Shown: one piece after another, positions 50,349 through 58,884 of the stretch
Layout of the letters: each line of letters begins with the position of its first letter
Numbering within the stretch: position 1 is the stretch's first letter
Source: Actinomycetota bacterium
GTDB lineage: Bacteria; Actinomycetota; Acidimicrobiia; Acidimicrobiales; Poriferisodalaceae
Direction of reading: 5' to 3'
DNA: 64,000 nucleotides
Assembly: GCA_014238065.1 (NCBI GenBank)
Contig: JABABU010000040.1
Coordinates: 60,346-124,345, forward strand
Made by a program: the position numbers and the translations under genes
Notes under the pieces: generated by a model
Told to the model about the DNA's origin: nothing
Database searches by the model: none
What the model saw: only the letters and a program-made list of their open reading frames with translations

Positions 50349-51542
50349 TCAGTGATGTGACGAATTTTCGGCTCGGAATTGCGTGAGCGCGAAGACGATC
50401 GCTGCCGCCAACGCAGCACCGGCGCTCATGACCGCACCCCAGCGCCGCTCGCCAGTCGTGTCGGCAATGAATCCTGCTAGGACCGGCCCCAGCGCGCCTG
50501 CCGTCGACGAGACGGTGGTGAACAGGCCCATCGTTGCTCCGAGCGTGTTGCTCTTGAACAACTCGTTGGCTCTGATGCCCTGCAACGGACTCCATGCTCC
50601 GATCCCGAACCCGGCTACCACCGCGAACAGCAACGCCACGGGCGTCGTGCCGGCGACGATGAGAATGAAGCCGCCAGCCGCGAGTGCGCTCATGGCGGCG
50701 ATGACCGCTCCTTCCGACCCGACCTTTGCCACGAGCGGCGACAACGGAACCCGCCCCAATAGCTGGCAGAAGCCGCGGACTGCAGCAGCGGTCGCGGCCG
50801 TGGTCAGGGGCAGACCTGCGGCAACCATGACGGGAACCTGGTAGACGAGCAGCGTCGTGAACGAGATTCCGGCGAGAGCGACAGTGATCGTAAAGCCTCT
50901 CGCACGCCCGGGTCGCCAGGTGTCGGCAGCGACATCACGCAACGTCGGCCGGGGCCCTGGTGTCGGATCGGGTGGAACCGATGCGCCGAAGGCGGCGAGC
51001 AGCAAGGACGCCACGGCCGTCGCTCCCAGCACTCGGATCGATACCCGCCAATCGGTTCGTTCGACCAGGAAGGCGGCGAACGGCAGATAGATGGCTGACG
51101 CGAGCGCGCCCCACACAGTCAGAACCGAGATGGCTTTCGTCGGGGCGGCGGGGCTCGATCTCACCGCCGTGGTCATGGTCACGTGATAGAAGCCGAGCGC
51201 GCCGAAGGCTCCTAGTGAAGTGGCGGTTCCGACAAAGAAAACTCCAGTGTTCGTGGCGTATGAGGTCGCGGTGAGGCCAACACCACCGATCAGGGCTGCG
51301 ACCACGAACACCGGTCGACTTCCGAGGCGGTCGAGCAACCGGCCACCGAAGATCGAGCCGACCCCGATGACTACCACGCCTGCCGAGAACGCGCCTGCGA
51401 CCGCCGTCTCGCTCCACCCTGTATCGCTGAGGATCGGATCGAGGAGTACGCCGAAGCTGTACCACCAAGCGCCGTACACGCAGATCGTTTCGATGCCCAG
51501 GAGCGCGATGGTCTTGTGGTTGACGCGCTCCTCGGAAGGCAT
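50349..51542 (-). CDS. MFS transporter
   Basis: 397 residues from ATG 51542, set by a TATCTT box 6 nt upstream; the longer frame into the gamma-glutamyltransferase gene is a shadow. Twelve hydrophobic helices; loop 2-3 motif 'GSIFGGRLLDRLGSRPVFV'. The pattern 'ICVYGAWWYSFGVLLDPILSDTGWSETAVAGAFSAGVVVIG' is typical of monocarboxylate-transporter-like MFS proteins. It is divergent from the gamma-glutamyltransferase, and co-regulation is possible. Confidence 0.88.
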   Translation of the reverse strand: MPSEERVNHKTIALLGIETICVYGAWWYSFGVLLDPILSDTGWSETAVAGAFSAGVVVIGVGSIFGGRLLDRLGSRPVFVVAALIGGVGLTATSYATNTGVFFVGTATSLGAFGALGFYHVTMTTAVRSSPAAPTKAISVLTVWGALASAIYLPFAAFLVERTDWRVSIRVLGATAVASLLLAAFGASVPPDPTPGPRPTLRDVAADTWRPGRARGFTITVALAGISFTTLLVYQVPVMVAAGLPLTTAATAAAVRGFCQLLGRVPLSPLVAKVGSEGAVIAAMSALAAGGFILIVAGTTPVALLFAVVAGFGIGAWSPLQGIRANELFKSNTLGATMGLFTTVSSTAGALGPVLAGFIADTTGERRWGAVMSAGAALAAAIVFALTQFRAENSSHH

Positions 51543-51548
51543 CCACTG

Positions 51549-51554
51549 AAGATA
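51549..51554 (-). promoter_or_regulatory. Predicted -10 box of a leaderless promoter (MFS 51542)
   Basis: TATCTT on the minus strand, exactly 6 nt (cagtgg) before the ATG at 51542. A TAGTGT near 51598 on the plus strand could serve the divergent gamma-glutamyltransferase gene. Confidence 0.5.
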
Positions 51555-51640
51555 GTGCGCCTGCGTTTCGTGCCGTTTGCCATCGTGGCTGTTGCGTAGT
51601 GTTGCCCCACCCGAAGATCCGCCAGTGAAGAGGGTGAGCA

Positions 51641-53254
51641 ATGAGCGTCTATCCGAAGTCCATGGTCGTTGCCGCACAGCCAGAAGCGGTCGAAGCAGGT
51701 GCGGAGATGTATCGGCAAGGCGGGAATGCGGTTGATGCCGCCATCGCGTCTGGTCTCGTCGCCGGTGTGGTCGATCCACAGATGTGTGGCATCGCCGGGT
51801 TCGGTAGTTTGCAGGTCCAGTTGCCCGATCGAGGCGTGCACGAATGCATCGACTTTCACGGTAAGTCGCCGCTGGCAACCAGGCCAGATCAGTGGGAGCA
51901 CCTGCTCGTGGGAGAAACCAGGGATGGCTTCGGTTTCATCGTCGAAGGCTACGTGAACGACATGGGCTACCAGTCCATCACGACACCTGGAAGCTTGATG
52001 GCCTACTACGAGGCCCAAACGGCCTGGGGTGCTCTCGATTGGGTCGATGTGGTCGAGCCGGCCATCCGGTGGGCTGAGTCCGGCTGGGTTGTGCGGCCTC
52101 AGGTGTATGGCTTCTGGACTGAGGGTGCGACCATGGGACGGGCTTCCAACGTCGATCGACTTGCCGTGACCGATGCCGGTCGCCAGATGTATTTCCGGTC
52201 CGACGGCTCGCTGAAGCGAGTCGGTGACGTGGTCGTGAATCCTGATCTTGCCTACACGCTGAGAGTTGTGGCTACGGAGGGTGCTGACGCGCTCTACAAC
52301 GGTTCGTTGACTGACAGGATTACGACCGACATGGCTGCAAACGGTGCAGTTCTGACCGACGAGGACCTCGCCGCGTACTCGACGACCCGGACCGAACCGC
52401 TCACCGGCAACTATCGAGGTCGTACCGTGCACACGAACCAGCCGCCAGGCGGAGGAGTCATGGTGCTCGAGATGTTGAACATCGTCGAGAACTTCGATCT
52501 CGCGGCGCTGGGTCACAACTCGGTCGACTACGTCAGGACGTTGACCGAGGCGATGAAGTTCGCCACCATCGACAAGGACGCCCATGTCGGTGATCCGAAC
52601 TTCGTCGATGTGCCGATGGCGAAGCTGACTTCGAAGGATCACGGTGCTGAGCTCGCGGCGCGCATCGGCCGTGGCGACCGGGCCGTTGTCGAACGGATGT
52701 CGTCGGAGCCGAAGGACACGACCCATGTCGTCACCGTCGATCGTGACGGGAACGCAGTGACCATGACTCATTCACTCGGTATGCCGTCTGGTGTGATCAC
52801 GCCAGGCCTCGGGTTCATATGGAACGGATGTATGGGTGTCTTCGATCCGCGACCAGGACGTCCTGGTTCGCTTGCGCCAGGCAAGAGTCGGTTCACGTCG
52901 TTGTGCCCGACAATCATCGAGTCCGATGGTCTGCTCGACATGGTCGTCGGCGCTCCCGGAGGTACCCAGATCGCGATGGGTGTGACGCAGACGATTCTGA
53001 ACTCGATCGACTTCGACATGCCGATCCTCGAAGCCGTGTCGGCGCCTCGAGTGTCGGGGACCAGCACCGCTATTGACGTGTGCAGTCGTATCCCGTATTC
53101 GGTCGAGCAGGAACTGGTGGACGATGGTTTCGAAGTGATCCGCGATCCGCACGGCTTCGCGTTTGCGCGGGTCCACGCCATCGAGGTGGCCGAGGGGGCC
53201 CTTCGCGGTGCTGCCGATCCCGGCGGTGATGGAGCCGTGCAGTCGGTCGGCTGA
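51641..53254 (+). CDS. Gamma-glutamyltransferase family protein
   Basis: 537 residues with an AGAGGGTGAG ribosome site. It starts 'MSVYPKSMVVAAQPEAVEAGAEMYRQGGNAVDAAIASGLVAGVVDPQMCGIAGFG', the usual N-terminal large-subunit pattern. The autoprocessing site is 'KDTTHVVTVDRDGNAVTMTHSLG', with nucleophile T360 at the start of the predicted small subunit. 'VVGAPGGTQIAMGVTQTILN' is the oxyanion Gly-Gly region. No signal peptide, so it is probably cytoplasmic and acts on a gamma-glutamyl compound or an acylase-like substrate. Confidence 0.92.
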   Translation: MSVYPKSMVVAAQPEAVEAGAEMYRQGGNAVDAAIASGLVAGVVDPQMCGIAGFGSLQVQLPDRGVHECIDFHGKSPLATRPDQWEHLLVGETRDGFGFIVEGYVNDMGYQSITTPGSLMAYYEAQTAWGALDWVDVVEPAIRWAESGWVVRPQVYGFWTEGATMGRASNVDRLAVTDAGRQMYFRSDGSLKRVGDVVVNPDLAYTLRVVATEGADALYNGSLTDRITTDMAANGAVLTDEDLAAYSTTRTEPLTGNYRGRTVHTNQPPGGGVMVLEMLNIVENFDLAALGHNSVDYVRTLTEAMKFATIDKDAHVGDPNFVDVPMAKLTSKDHGAELAARIGRGDRAVVERMSSEPKDTTHVVTVDRDGNAVTMTHSLGMPSGVITPGLGFIWNGCMGVFDPRPGRPGSLAPGKSRFTSLCPTIIESDGLLDMVVGAPGGTQIAMGVTQTILNSIDFDMPILEAVSAPRVSGTSTAIDVCSRIPYSVEQELVDDGFEVIRDPHGFAFARVHAIEVAEGALRGAADPGGDGAVQSVG

Positions 53255-53578
53255 CTCGGTCCGGTGGTTGTTCGAGCTTCGTGGATCTCACGCACGATTG
53301 GCCCACGTCGGTGTGGTGCACGTTGAAGAACACCGCGCATCGTTACGTTCGTAATGGCACAGCCTGGGCGAGGTACTACGAGCTGAGCGCTGCAATCGTG
53401 GGACGCTGAGCGACTGCCCTCCCTCGACCTGTCAACCGCTGCAGTTCCTGGCGCCGACTCCTGACATCTCGACGCGGATGCTCAGCACAGTTTCGGTCGC
53501 CTGGAGCCAGACGACCGAGGTCCGGGGCCCGCAGCGATGTAACTTCGGGCTGCTCGAACCGATAGATCTGAGTTGTAC
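53255..53578. other. 324-bp gap between gamma-glutamyltransferase and M16 genes
   Basis: Several frames are open here, but none looks coding. A TAGAT-like promoter element (near 53558) may serve the M16 gene. No repeat, RNA gene or terminator recognised. Confidence 0.4.
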
Positions 53579-56530
53579 ATGTCTGAACTCATCTGTGCTC
53601 GACGGCCTTCGCATCGGCTGGGCGTTGTGCTGCTCGCCGGATGTGTCTTCGTGGCCGCGTGCTCAGATGGCTCCGACGCCGGTGATGAGGCGTCGACGAC
53701 AACCACCGGTGGTGAATCAACGTCAGTCGAGGTCGGTGACCCGATCACCACCACGGCAGTCCCCGTCCCCGACGACCGGGAGTCGGACGGCACCGAGATC
53801 GTCGTCCCCGATCCCGACGGCACGCTCCTCGACATCGACCCGGCTGTTCGCGTCGGTGTACTCGACAACGGGCTGACGTACTACGTGCGGGAGAACGACT
53901 CGCCCGGCGGTCGTCTCGAACTGCGGCTGGTCGTGAACGCTGGGTCTCTGCAACAGGACGTTCCTGATTCCGGTCTTGCCCACTTTCTCGAGCACATGCT
54001 GTTCAACGGAACGACGAACTTCCCAGGCAACGAACTCGACAAGGCCATGCAGGATCTCGGTCTCGCCATCGGGCCCGACGTCAACGCCTATACGAGCTTC
54101 GACGAAACCGTCTATTCGCTCTCGGTTTCCACGGCCAGCACTGCCGACATCGACCAGGGCTTCGACATCCTCGCCGAATGGTCCGGCGAAGCCACTCTTG
54201 ACCCCGATGACGTGGTCGAGGAGCGCGGCGTGGTCAGAGAAGAACGACGCGCCAATGCCGAATCAGCCGGTGGTCGCCAACTGGCGGTGTTCCTCGACGC
54301 CTACACGCTCGGGTCCGATTACTTCAACGCCTCGCCGATCGGGTCGGCCGAGAACATTCTCGCCACCACCGCCGAAGATGCCCGCCGGTACTACGACCGC
54401 TGGTACCGGCCCGACCTCATGGCCGTGATCGCGGTCGGCGATCTTCCCGTCGACGTGCTCGAGAACGAGATCATCGAACGCTTCAACGATCTCATGGCCC
54501 GCGGTGACAACCAGCCTCGACGCGATCCATCGACGCCGCCGGTCGACGAGATCTGGGTCGACGTGATCCTCGACGAGGAGACAGCGGCGCGAAGAATCTC
54601 ACTCGACTACTGGATCCCGAGCTGGGACCCGTCGACGATCGGAGGTGAGCGACTCCTGTTCCTCGAACAGGTCTTGGGCACCATGATCCACGACCGCCTG
54701 AACGACGAGGTCGATCGAGGCCGACTCGATGCCATCTCACCGTTCGCCCAACCGTTCGGCTTCACTCGCCATGTCCGACTTCTCGGGTTCAACTTCGGTG
54801 GCGATGATCTTGCTGTCGCGACCGAGCAGATCATCGCTGAACTGCGCCGCATCGAAGTCAACGGCTTCAGCCGCGATGAACTCGACAGAGCGAGACAGCA
54901 GTATCGCGGCCTGCTCGATCAACAGCTCGCCGGGGTCGGAACTCGCCAGGACAGCGATTACGCCGACGCCTACGTCGCGCACTATCTGTCCGGCTCCGAG
55001 ATCGACGGGGCCGATGCCACCCATGAGCGACTCAACGACGTTCTCGACCGGCTCACCGCAGAGGAGATGTCCAACCACTTCCGGTATCTGATGAGTATTT
55101 CAGCGCCGCTGCTCGCAGGCCTTGGCCAAGCCGCTGAAACGATGCCGTCGGTGGAGGAGCTTCGCGCCGCTCTCGATCGTGGCCTCGCAGCCGAAGTGCA
55201 GGTCGATGAGGGGAATGGCGACGGACGCGAAGTGGTCGCGCTGATGGACAGGCCCGATCGCGTTCAGCCGGTGTCGGTCGATGAGCTGCGCGATCTCGTC
55301 GCATTCCAGCTGAGATTCGAGAACGGTGCGACGGCGATGTTCATCCACAGCGACATCTCTGAAGGCGCGGTCGACCTGTTCGCACTGTCCGATGGTGGCT
55401 GGTCGGTGTTGTCGAACGAAGACGCTCAGTTGGCTGGTCTGGCCACGACCGCGGTCGAACAGAGCGGCCTCGGCGAACTCGATTCGGTTGATCTGAACCG
55501 ATTCCTTGCGGGCAAGGTGGTCTCACTCACGCCGTTCATCGACGAGGTGGACGAGGGTTTCGTGGGCAATGCCGCTGTCGACGACCTCGAGGAGCTGTTC
55601 CAGCTGCTGCATCTGTCGGTCGTCGCTCCACGCGTCGACGAGGCTGCGTTCCGCTCGGCGATCGAGGCCATCGAGACCGGTGCCAGGGGAGCCGACTCCG
55701 ATCCGCAGACGTTGTCGATCATCGAACTGTTCGACGCTCGTTACGGCGGAAGCGAGTGGCCACGGATCGTGCCCGATCTCGCTGCGGTCCAAGCCGCCAG
55801 ACCGGATGACGCGCTCCGGGTTTACAGTGACCGGCTCGGCAAGGTCGACGATCTCGTCGTCGCTGTCGCAGGCGACGTCGACGATCTCGTCGTCGCTGAA
55901 CTCTTCGAGCGGTACATCGGTTCTCTGCCGTCCGGCGAATCAGACATCCACGTCGACCTCTGGCCCGACCCACCGACGACGGTGATCGAACGAAGCGTCT
56001 CCGCGGGCGAAGGAGCCGCTGGTGCTGGGGTCGACTTTCTGTTCAGCTCGTCAGTCGACGTCGACGAACGAACGACCCTCATGACCGAGATCGTGAACAA
56101 CATCATCCGGTCGAGGTTGTTTGACTCGGTGAGAGAAGAGCTCGGAGCCAGCTACGGTGCCAGCGTTTTTGTCTCGGCAAACGATCGGCCGGACGAGGTG
56201 GTCGAGACTTTGGTCCTGGCGAGTGGTGACCCCGATCGACTCGATCTCATCCGTGACGCGGTGCTCGAGGCAGTACTCGACCTCGGTCGCAACGCTCCAT
56301 CGGTAGAGGAGTTCGAGCGGGCGAAGGGAATCTTGGCTTCCGACTACGAGCTGGTCGGCAACTTCGACCTCATGACCACCCTGATCGAGACCGCACGCGG
56401 GCGAGGGCTCGACCCGTTCACCCGCCGTGAGGCTTCCGAAACGATCTCCGGAATCACCAGGGACGAGGTGGCTCTGTTCGCACAAGAGTTGTTCTCTGGC
56501 GAGGCGTGGATCGAGGTCAGACGCGGCTGA
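53579..56530 (+). CDS. M16 (insulinase-type) zinc protease lipoprotein
   Basis: 983 residues from ATG 53579. The signal peptide 'RLGVVLLAGCVFVAAC' offers two lipoboxes (LAGC and VAAC); the second, followed by SDGSD, is the likely lipid site. An acidic/Thr linker follows. The first M16 half has the inverted zinc motif H135-F-L-E138-H139 with the third ligand near Glu215 ('VEERGVVREERR'). Three further alpha-beta modules complete a PqqL-like tandem-half protein; the second half ('FENGATAMFIHSDISEGAVDL') lacks the zinc motif, as usual. A 22-bp direct repeat at 55844 and 55877 encodes DDLVVA twice. Probably degrades peptides at the cell surface. Confidence 0.92.
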   Translation: MSELICARRPSHRLGVVLLAGCVFVAACSDGSDAGDEASTTTTGGESTSVEVGDPITTTAVPVPDDRESDGTEIVVPDPDGTLLDIDPAVRVGVLDNGLTYYVRENDSPGGRLELRLVVNAGSLQQDVPDSGLAHFLEHMLFNGTTNFPGNELDKAMQDLGLAIGPDVNAYTSFDETVYSLSVSTASTADIDQGFDILAEWSGEATLDPDDVVEERGVVREERRANAESAGGRQLAVFLDAYTLGSDYFNASPIGSAENILATTAEDARRYYDRWYRPDLMAVIAVGDLPVDVLENEIIERFNDLMARGDNQPRRDPSTPPVDEIWVDVILDEETAARRISLDYWIPSWDPSTIGGERLLFLEQVLGTMIHDRLNDEVDRGRLDAISPFAQPFGFTRHVRLLGFNFGGDDLAVATEQIIAELRRIEVNGFSRDELDRARQQYRGLLDQQLAGVGTRQDSDYADAYVAHYLSGSEIDGADATHERLNDVLDRLTAEEMSNHFRYLMSISAPLLAGLGQAAETMPSVEELRAALDRGLAAEVQVDEGNGDGREVVALMDRPDRVQPVSVDELRDLVAFQLRFENGATAMFIHSDISEGAVDLFALSDGGWSVLSNEDAQLAGLATTAVEQSGLGELDSVDLNRFLAGKVVSLTPFIDEVDEGFVGNAAVDDLEELFQLLHLSVVAPRVDEAAFRSAIEAIETGARGADSDPQTLSIIELFDARYGGSEWPRIVPDLAAVQAARPDDALRVYSDRLGKVDDLVVAVAGDVDDLVVAELFERYIGSLPSGESDIHVDLWPDPPTTVIERSVSAGEGAAGAGVDFLFSSSVDVDERTTLMTEIVNNIIRSRLFDSVREELGASYGASVFVSANDRPDEVVETLVLASGDPDRLDLIRDAVLEAVLDLGRNAPSVEEFERAKGILASDYELVGNFDLMTTLIETARGRGLDPFTRREASETISGITRDEVALFAQELFSGEAWIEVRRG

Positions 56531-56551
56531 CGTTACCCAAGTCGCAGTGGA

Positions 56552-57430
56552 TCACGTCGCTGCTTCATCGATGAGACCGGTGTCGAGCACAGTTCGCGGA
56601 CGGCGTCCCAGCACGTATTCGGGCGGCAGGATGTCGCCGACCTCCGGCATACCCTTGGGCTCGGTGTAATAGCCGAGGGCGTAGTTCGGCATTGTGTATC
56701 CGAGAAGCTCCTGGAGGTGCGGATCGAGATCCTTCGCGATCTCGGGAGGACACGACAGGAACTGGTTCTCTTCGGTCCTCAGCCAGCCAAGGCAATAGGT
56801 GATGTTAATCCCGACCCTGTCGACACCCGACTGATTCTCGCCTCCGCCGTGGATCACCGACCCGCTGTAGAACAGCACCGACCCGGCGGGCATCTCGGCC
56901 TGACATATCTCGCCGGGCTCGGCACGGCGGTCGTCCGGCCATGCAGGACTCCCCGGAACGAGGCGTGTCGCTCCGTTCTCATTGGTGAACTCGGTCATGG
57001 CCCAGATCGTGTTGAGCTGTGGTTCGATGCTCTTCGGGATGTAACCACCCCACGCGAGCCGATCGCGATGGAGAGGCTGTCTGCCTTGGCCGGTCCGGAT
57101 GCGGATCACCTGGGTGAGATGCAGTTGGATCTTGTTCGTGTAGGCGGAGAGGAACTGCTCGGCGACGGAGATGGCGAGGTCGTCACTGACGAGTTTCCTG
57201 CACTCCGGTGACCGTGCCACCAGGGCACCGGTCCTCGTCGTTGCCCGGCCCGTGAAGTCGTCGCGTCCGTTGTTGGTCTGTTCGATCCATGGCGAGAGTT
57301 CTGCGTTGACGGCATCGACCGTGCCTGGGTCAAGGAGATTCTCGACGATGGCGGCGCCGTCGATGGCCACCGTCTCGACGATCTCGTCGACCGTTGCGGT
57401 GTCGACGCTGAATCGAGTCACTGACGTCAT
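56552..57430 (-). CDS. Phytanoyl-CoA dioxygenase (PhyH) family protein
   Basis: 292 residues from ATG 57430, which overlaps the upstream stop (ATGA, 57427-57430). The Fe(II) site is visible as His-x-Asp in 'GRQPLHRDRLAWGGYIP' and the distal His in 'YSGSVIHGGGENQSGVDRVGINI'; the Arg of the latter binds 2-oxoglutarate. The family hydroxylates or halogenates small molecules using 2-oxoglutarate and O2. The adjacent small gene is probably co-expressed. It converges with the M16 gene (21 bp gap). Confidence 0.88.
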   Translation of the reverse strand: MTSVTRFSVDTATVDEIVETVAIDGAAIVENLLDPGTVDAVNAELSPWIEQTNNGRDDFTGRATTRTGALVARSPECRKLVSDDLAISVAEQFLSAYTNKIQLHLTQVIRIRTGQGRQPLHRDRLAWGGYIPKSIEPQLNTIWAMTEFTNENGATRLVPGSPAWPDDRRAEPGEICQAEMPAGSVLFYSGSVIHGGGENQSGVDRVGINITYCLGWLRTEENQFLSCPPEIAKDLDPHLQELLGYTMPNYALGYYTEPKGMPEVGDILPPEYVLGRRPRTVLDTGLIDEAAT

Positions 57431-57747
57431 GCCGATCCTGCCCTTCGTCCGGCTTCCTTCGACGAGGCGCGCATTGCGCCGCCTTTCTCCCTGAATCCGA
57501 ACTGGCTGTGGTTCTCGCGCGTGTGCTGCGAGTCGAGCACGTGCGCGAGGTCGAGATGGAGTTCCCTGCTTGGATCGGGCCGTCGAGCCAGATGGCAGGC
57601 AGAGTTCGGTCCGATCCAAGCGACGGTCGCTAACTCGGCCGGCTCTTGCTGTTCCTCGACGAACCAGAACTCCAGCTCAGGGAGGGTCTCGTCTTGATGG
57701 CGCCGGACAAGGCCAGCGCCATCAGTCGTCGCTGCAACCGTGATCAT
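57427..57747 (-). CDS. Unknown small protein coupled to PhyH
   Basis: 106 residues from ATG 57747 ('MITVAATTDGAGLVRRHQDE'). Its TGA overlaps the PhyH ATG, which is strong evidence of translation. Two parts look structured: 'LPELEFWFVEEQQEPAELATVAWIGPNSACHLARRPDPSRELHLDL' and a basic tail 'GGAMRASSKEAGRRAGSA'. No family recognised. The frame is open to 58044 but its extra part is Ser/Arg-rich and looks non-coding. Confidence 0.5.
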   Translation of the reverse strand: MITVAATTDGAGLVRRHQDETLPELEFWFVEEQQEPAELATVAWIGPNSACHLARRPDPSRELHLDLAHVLDSQHTRENHSQFGFREKGGAMRASSKEAGRRAGSA

Positions 57748-57904
57748 GTCGCTCGGTTCGTCCACAACACCACTACTAGCATTCTTGGCTCCACTCCGTC
57801 GCAGCGAGTCAGGCACGATGTCGTGAGCGACACGAGTAGATACATCGAATGCGGTGATCTGACGGACGACTGGCGCCCTCATCATCTTCGCTGCCATCGG
57901 TGCG
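57748..57904. other. Gap between the PhyH-linked gene and the small ORF ahead of the kinase
   Basis: 157 bp of divergent intergenic DNA; no clear promoter box for the kinase was found. Confidence 0.3.
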
Positions 57905-58066
57905 ATGATCGCCACCACGTCGGTGACGGTGCTCGAACGGCATCGACGTGCGATTCTTGGACTGCCGGCAGTCCATCTCCGGCAATCGTTCATGAGATCG
58001 CGGCTCGACGCCGGTCCGCGGTTCCGCGAACAACTCGGCGACAATGAGTCTCAGCACGACGACTGA
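57905..58066 (+). CDS. Possible small ORF ahead of the kinase operon
   Basis: 53 residues starting MIATTSVTVLERHRRAILG, stop at 58064-58066, 14 bp before the kinase ATG. Third positions are strongly G/C. In the same frame just upstream, seven sense codons after a TGA encode TGALIIFAAIGA-like hydrophobic sequence, so the real protein may have an N-terminal membrane helix with an unidentified start. No family recognised. Confidence 0.3.
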   Translation: MIATTSVTVLERHRRAILGLPAVHLRQSFMRSRLDAGPRFREQLGDNESQHDD

Positions 58067-58080
58067 TCAGGAGGTGAGCC

Positions 58081-58884
58081 ATGACCCGAGTTGGTGACTA
58101 CGAACTGTTGGAGACTCTCGCGAGTAGTAACCACGGCGTGTTCTACAAGGCCATTCCTCCGGGTCGCCTCGGAATCGGCGACGAGTTCGTTGCCCTCAAG
58201 GTGATGGAGCAGCACTCGACCGACAACGAGTTCAGGCGTGTGGCCAACCAACTCCGCGTATTCGCGTCGGTCGACAGTGAACGAGTCGTCCGCTTGCTCG
58301 ACGCAGGGCAGCAGCACGGCAGGTTGTTCTACGCGATGCGTTGGCATCCAGATGGGTCACTTGCCTCACCGGCTTGCGTTGTGAGTCGGGCCGGGTGCGT
58401 TCGGATCGTCGCCGACGCCGCTCGTGGGGCACACGCCCTTCACGAAGTTGGCGTTGTTCACCGCGACATCAAACCTGCGAATATCCTGATCGACGGCCAA
58501 CAGGGATTGCTCTCCGATTTCGGTCTGGCCCAACTGATGACACCGGCCATGACGACCACCGGTGTCGGGTCAGTCGATTCCATCGAGTTCATGGAGCCAG
58601 ATGTGATCTGGGGTGAGAAGGCAGCCCGATCATCGGACATATGGTCGCTGGCACTGACACTCCATCAGGGGGTGTGTGGCCAAGGCGCGTTCGGCGAAAT
58701 TCCGGAGTCGAACGTCTTCGACGCGTTCAAACATGTCCTTCACCAGCGGCCCACTCTGTCCGAGGTGCTTGGGGAACGACTGAGACCGGTCGTCGAAAAA
58801 GCGCTGTCGGAACATCGATCGGATCGCTACCGAACTGCGCTGGAGTTCGCGGAAGAACTCGACAATCTCGAAGGGTTGGACTGA
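58081..58884 (+). CDS. Serine/threonine protein kinase, soluble
   Basis: 267 residues with a perfect GGAGGTGAGCC ribosome site. Catalytic features: Lys40 ('FVALKVM'), H127-R128-D129 in 'VVHRDIKPANILID', D146-F147-G148. The glycine-rich loop is poor ('LASSNHGVFYK', only one Gly), so nucleotide binding may be atypical. There is no TM or PASTA extension, unlike PknB. The stop overlaps the FHA gene start (TGATG, 58882-58886). With the FHA protein and the PP2C phosphatase it forms a reversible phosphorylation module. Confidence 0.92.
   Translation: MTRVGDYELLETLASSNHGVFYKAIPPGRLGIGDEFVALKVMEQHSTDNEFRRVANQLRVFASVDSERVVRLLDAGQQHGRLFYAMRWHPDGSLASPACVVSRAGCVRIVADAARGAHALHEVGVVHRDIKPANILIDGQQGLLSDFGLAQLMTPAMTTTGVGSVDSIEFMEPDVIWGEKAARSSDIWSLALTLHQGVCGQGAFGEIPESNVFDAFKHVLHQRPTLSEVLGERLRPVVEKALSEHRSDRYRTALEFAEELDNLEGLD

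Noticed and set aside
51543..52771. Frames extending the MFS gene (51542) into the gamma-glutamyltransferase gene
   Set aside because: Antisense to a well-conserved enzyme; the MFS start is fixed by homology and by the -10 box.
57748..58044. Extension of the PhyH-linked small gene to 205 codons
   Set aside because: The added N-terminal half is Ser/Arg-rich and overlaps a better candidate frame on the other strand.
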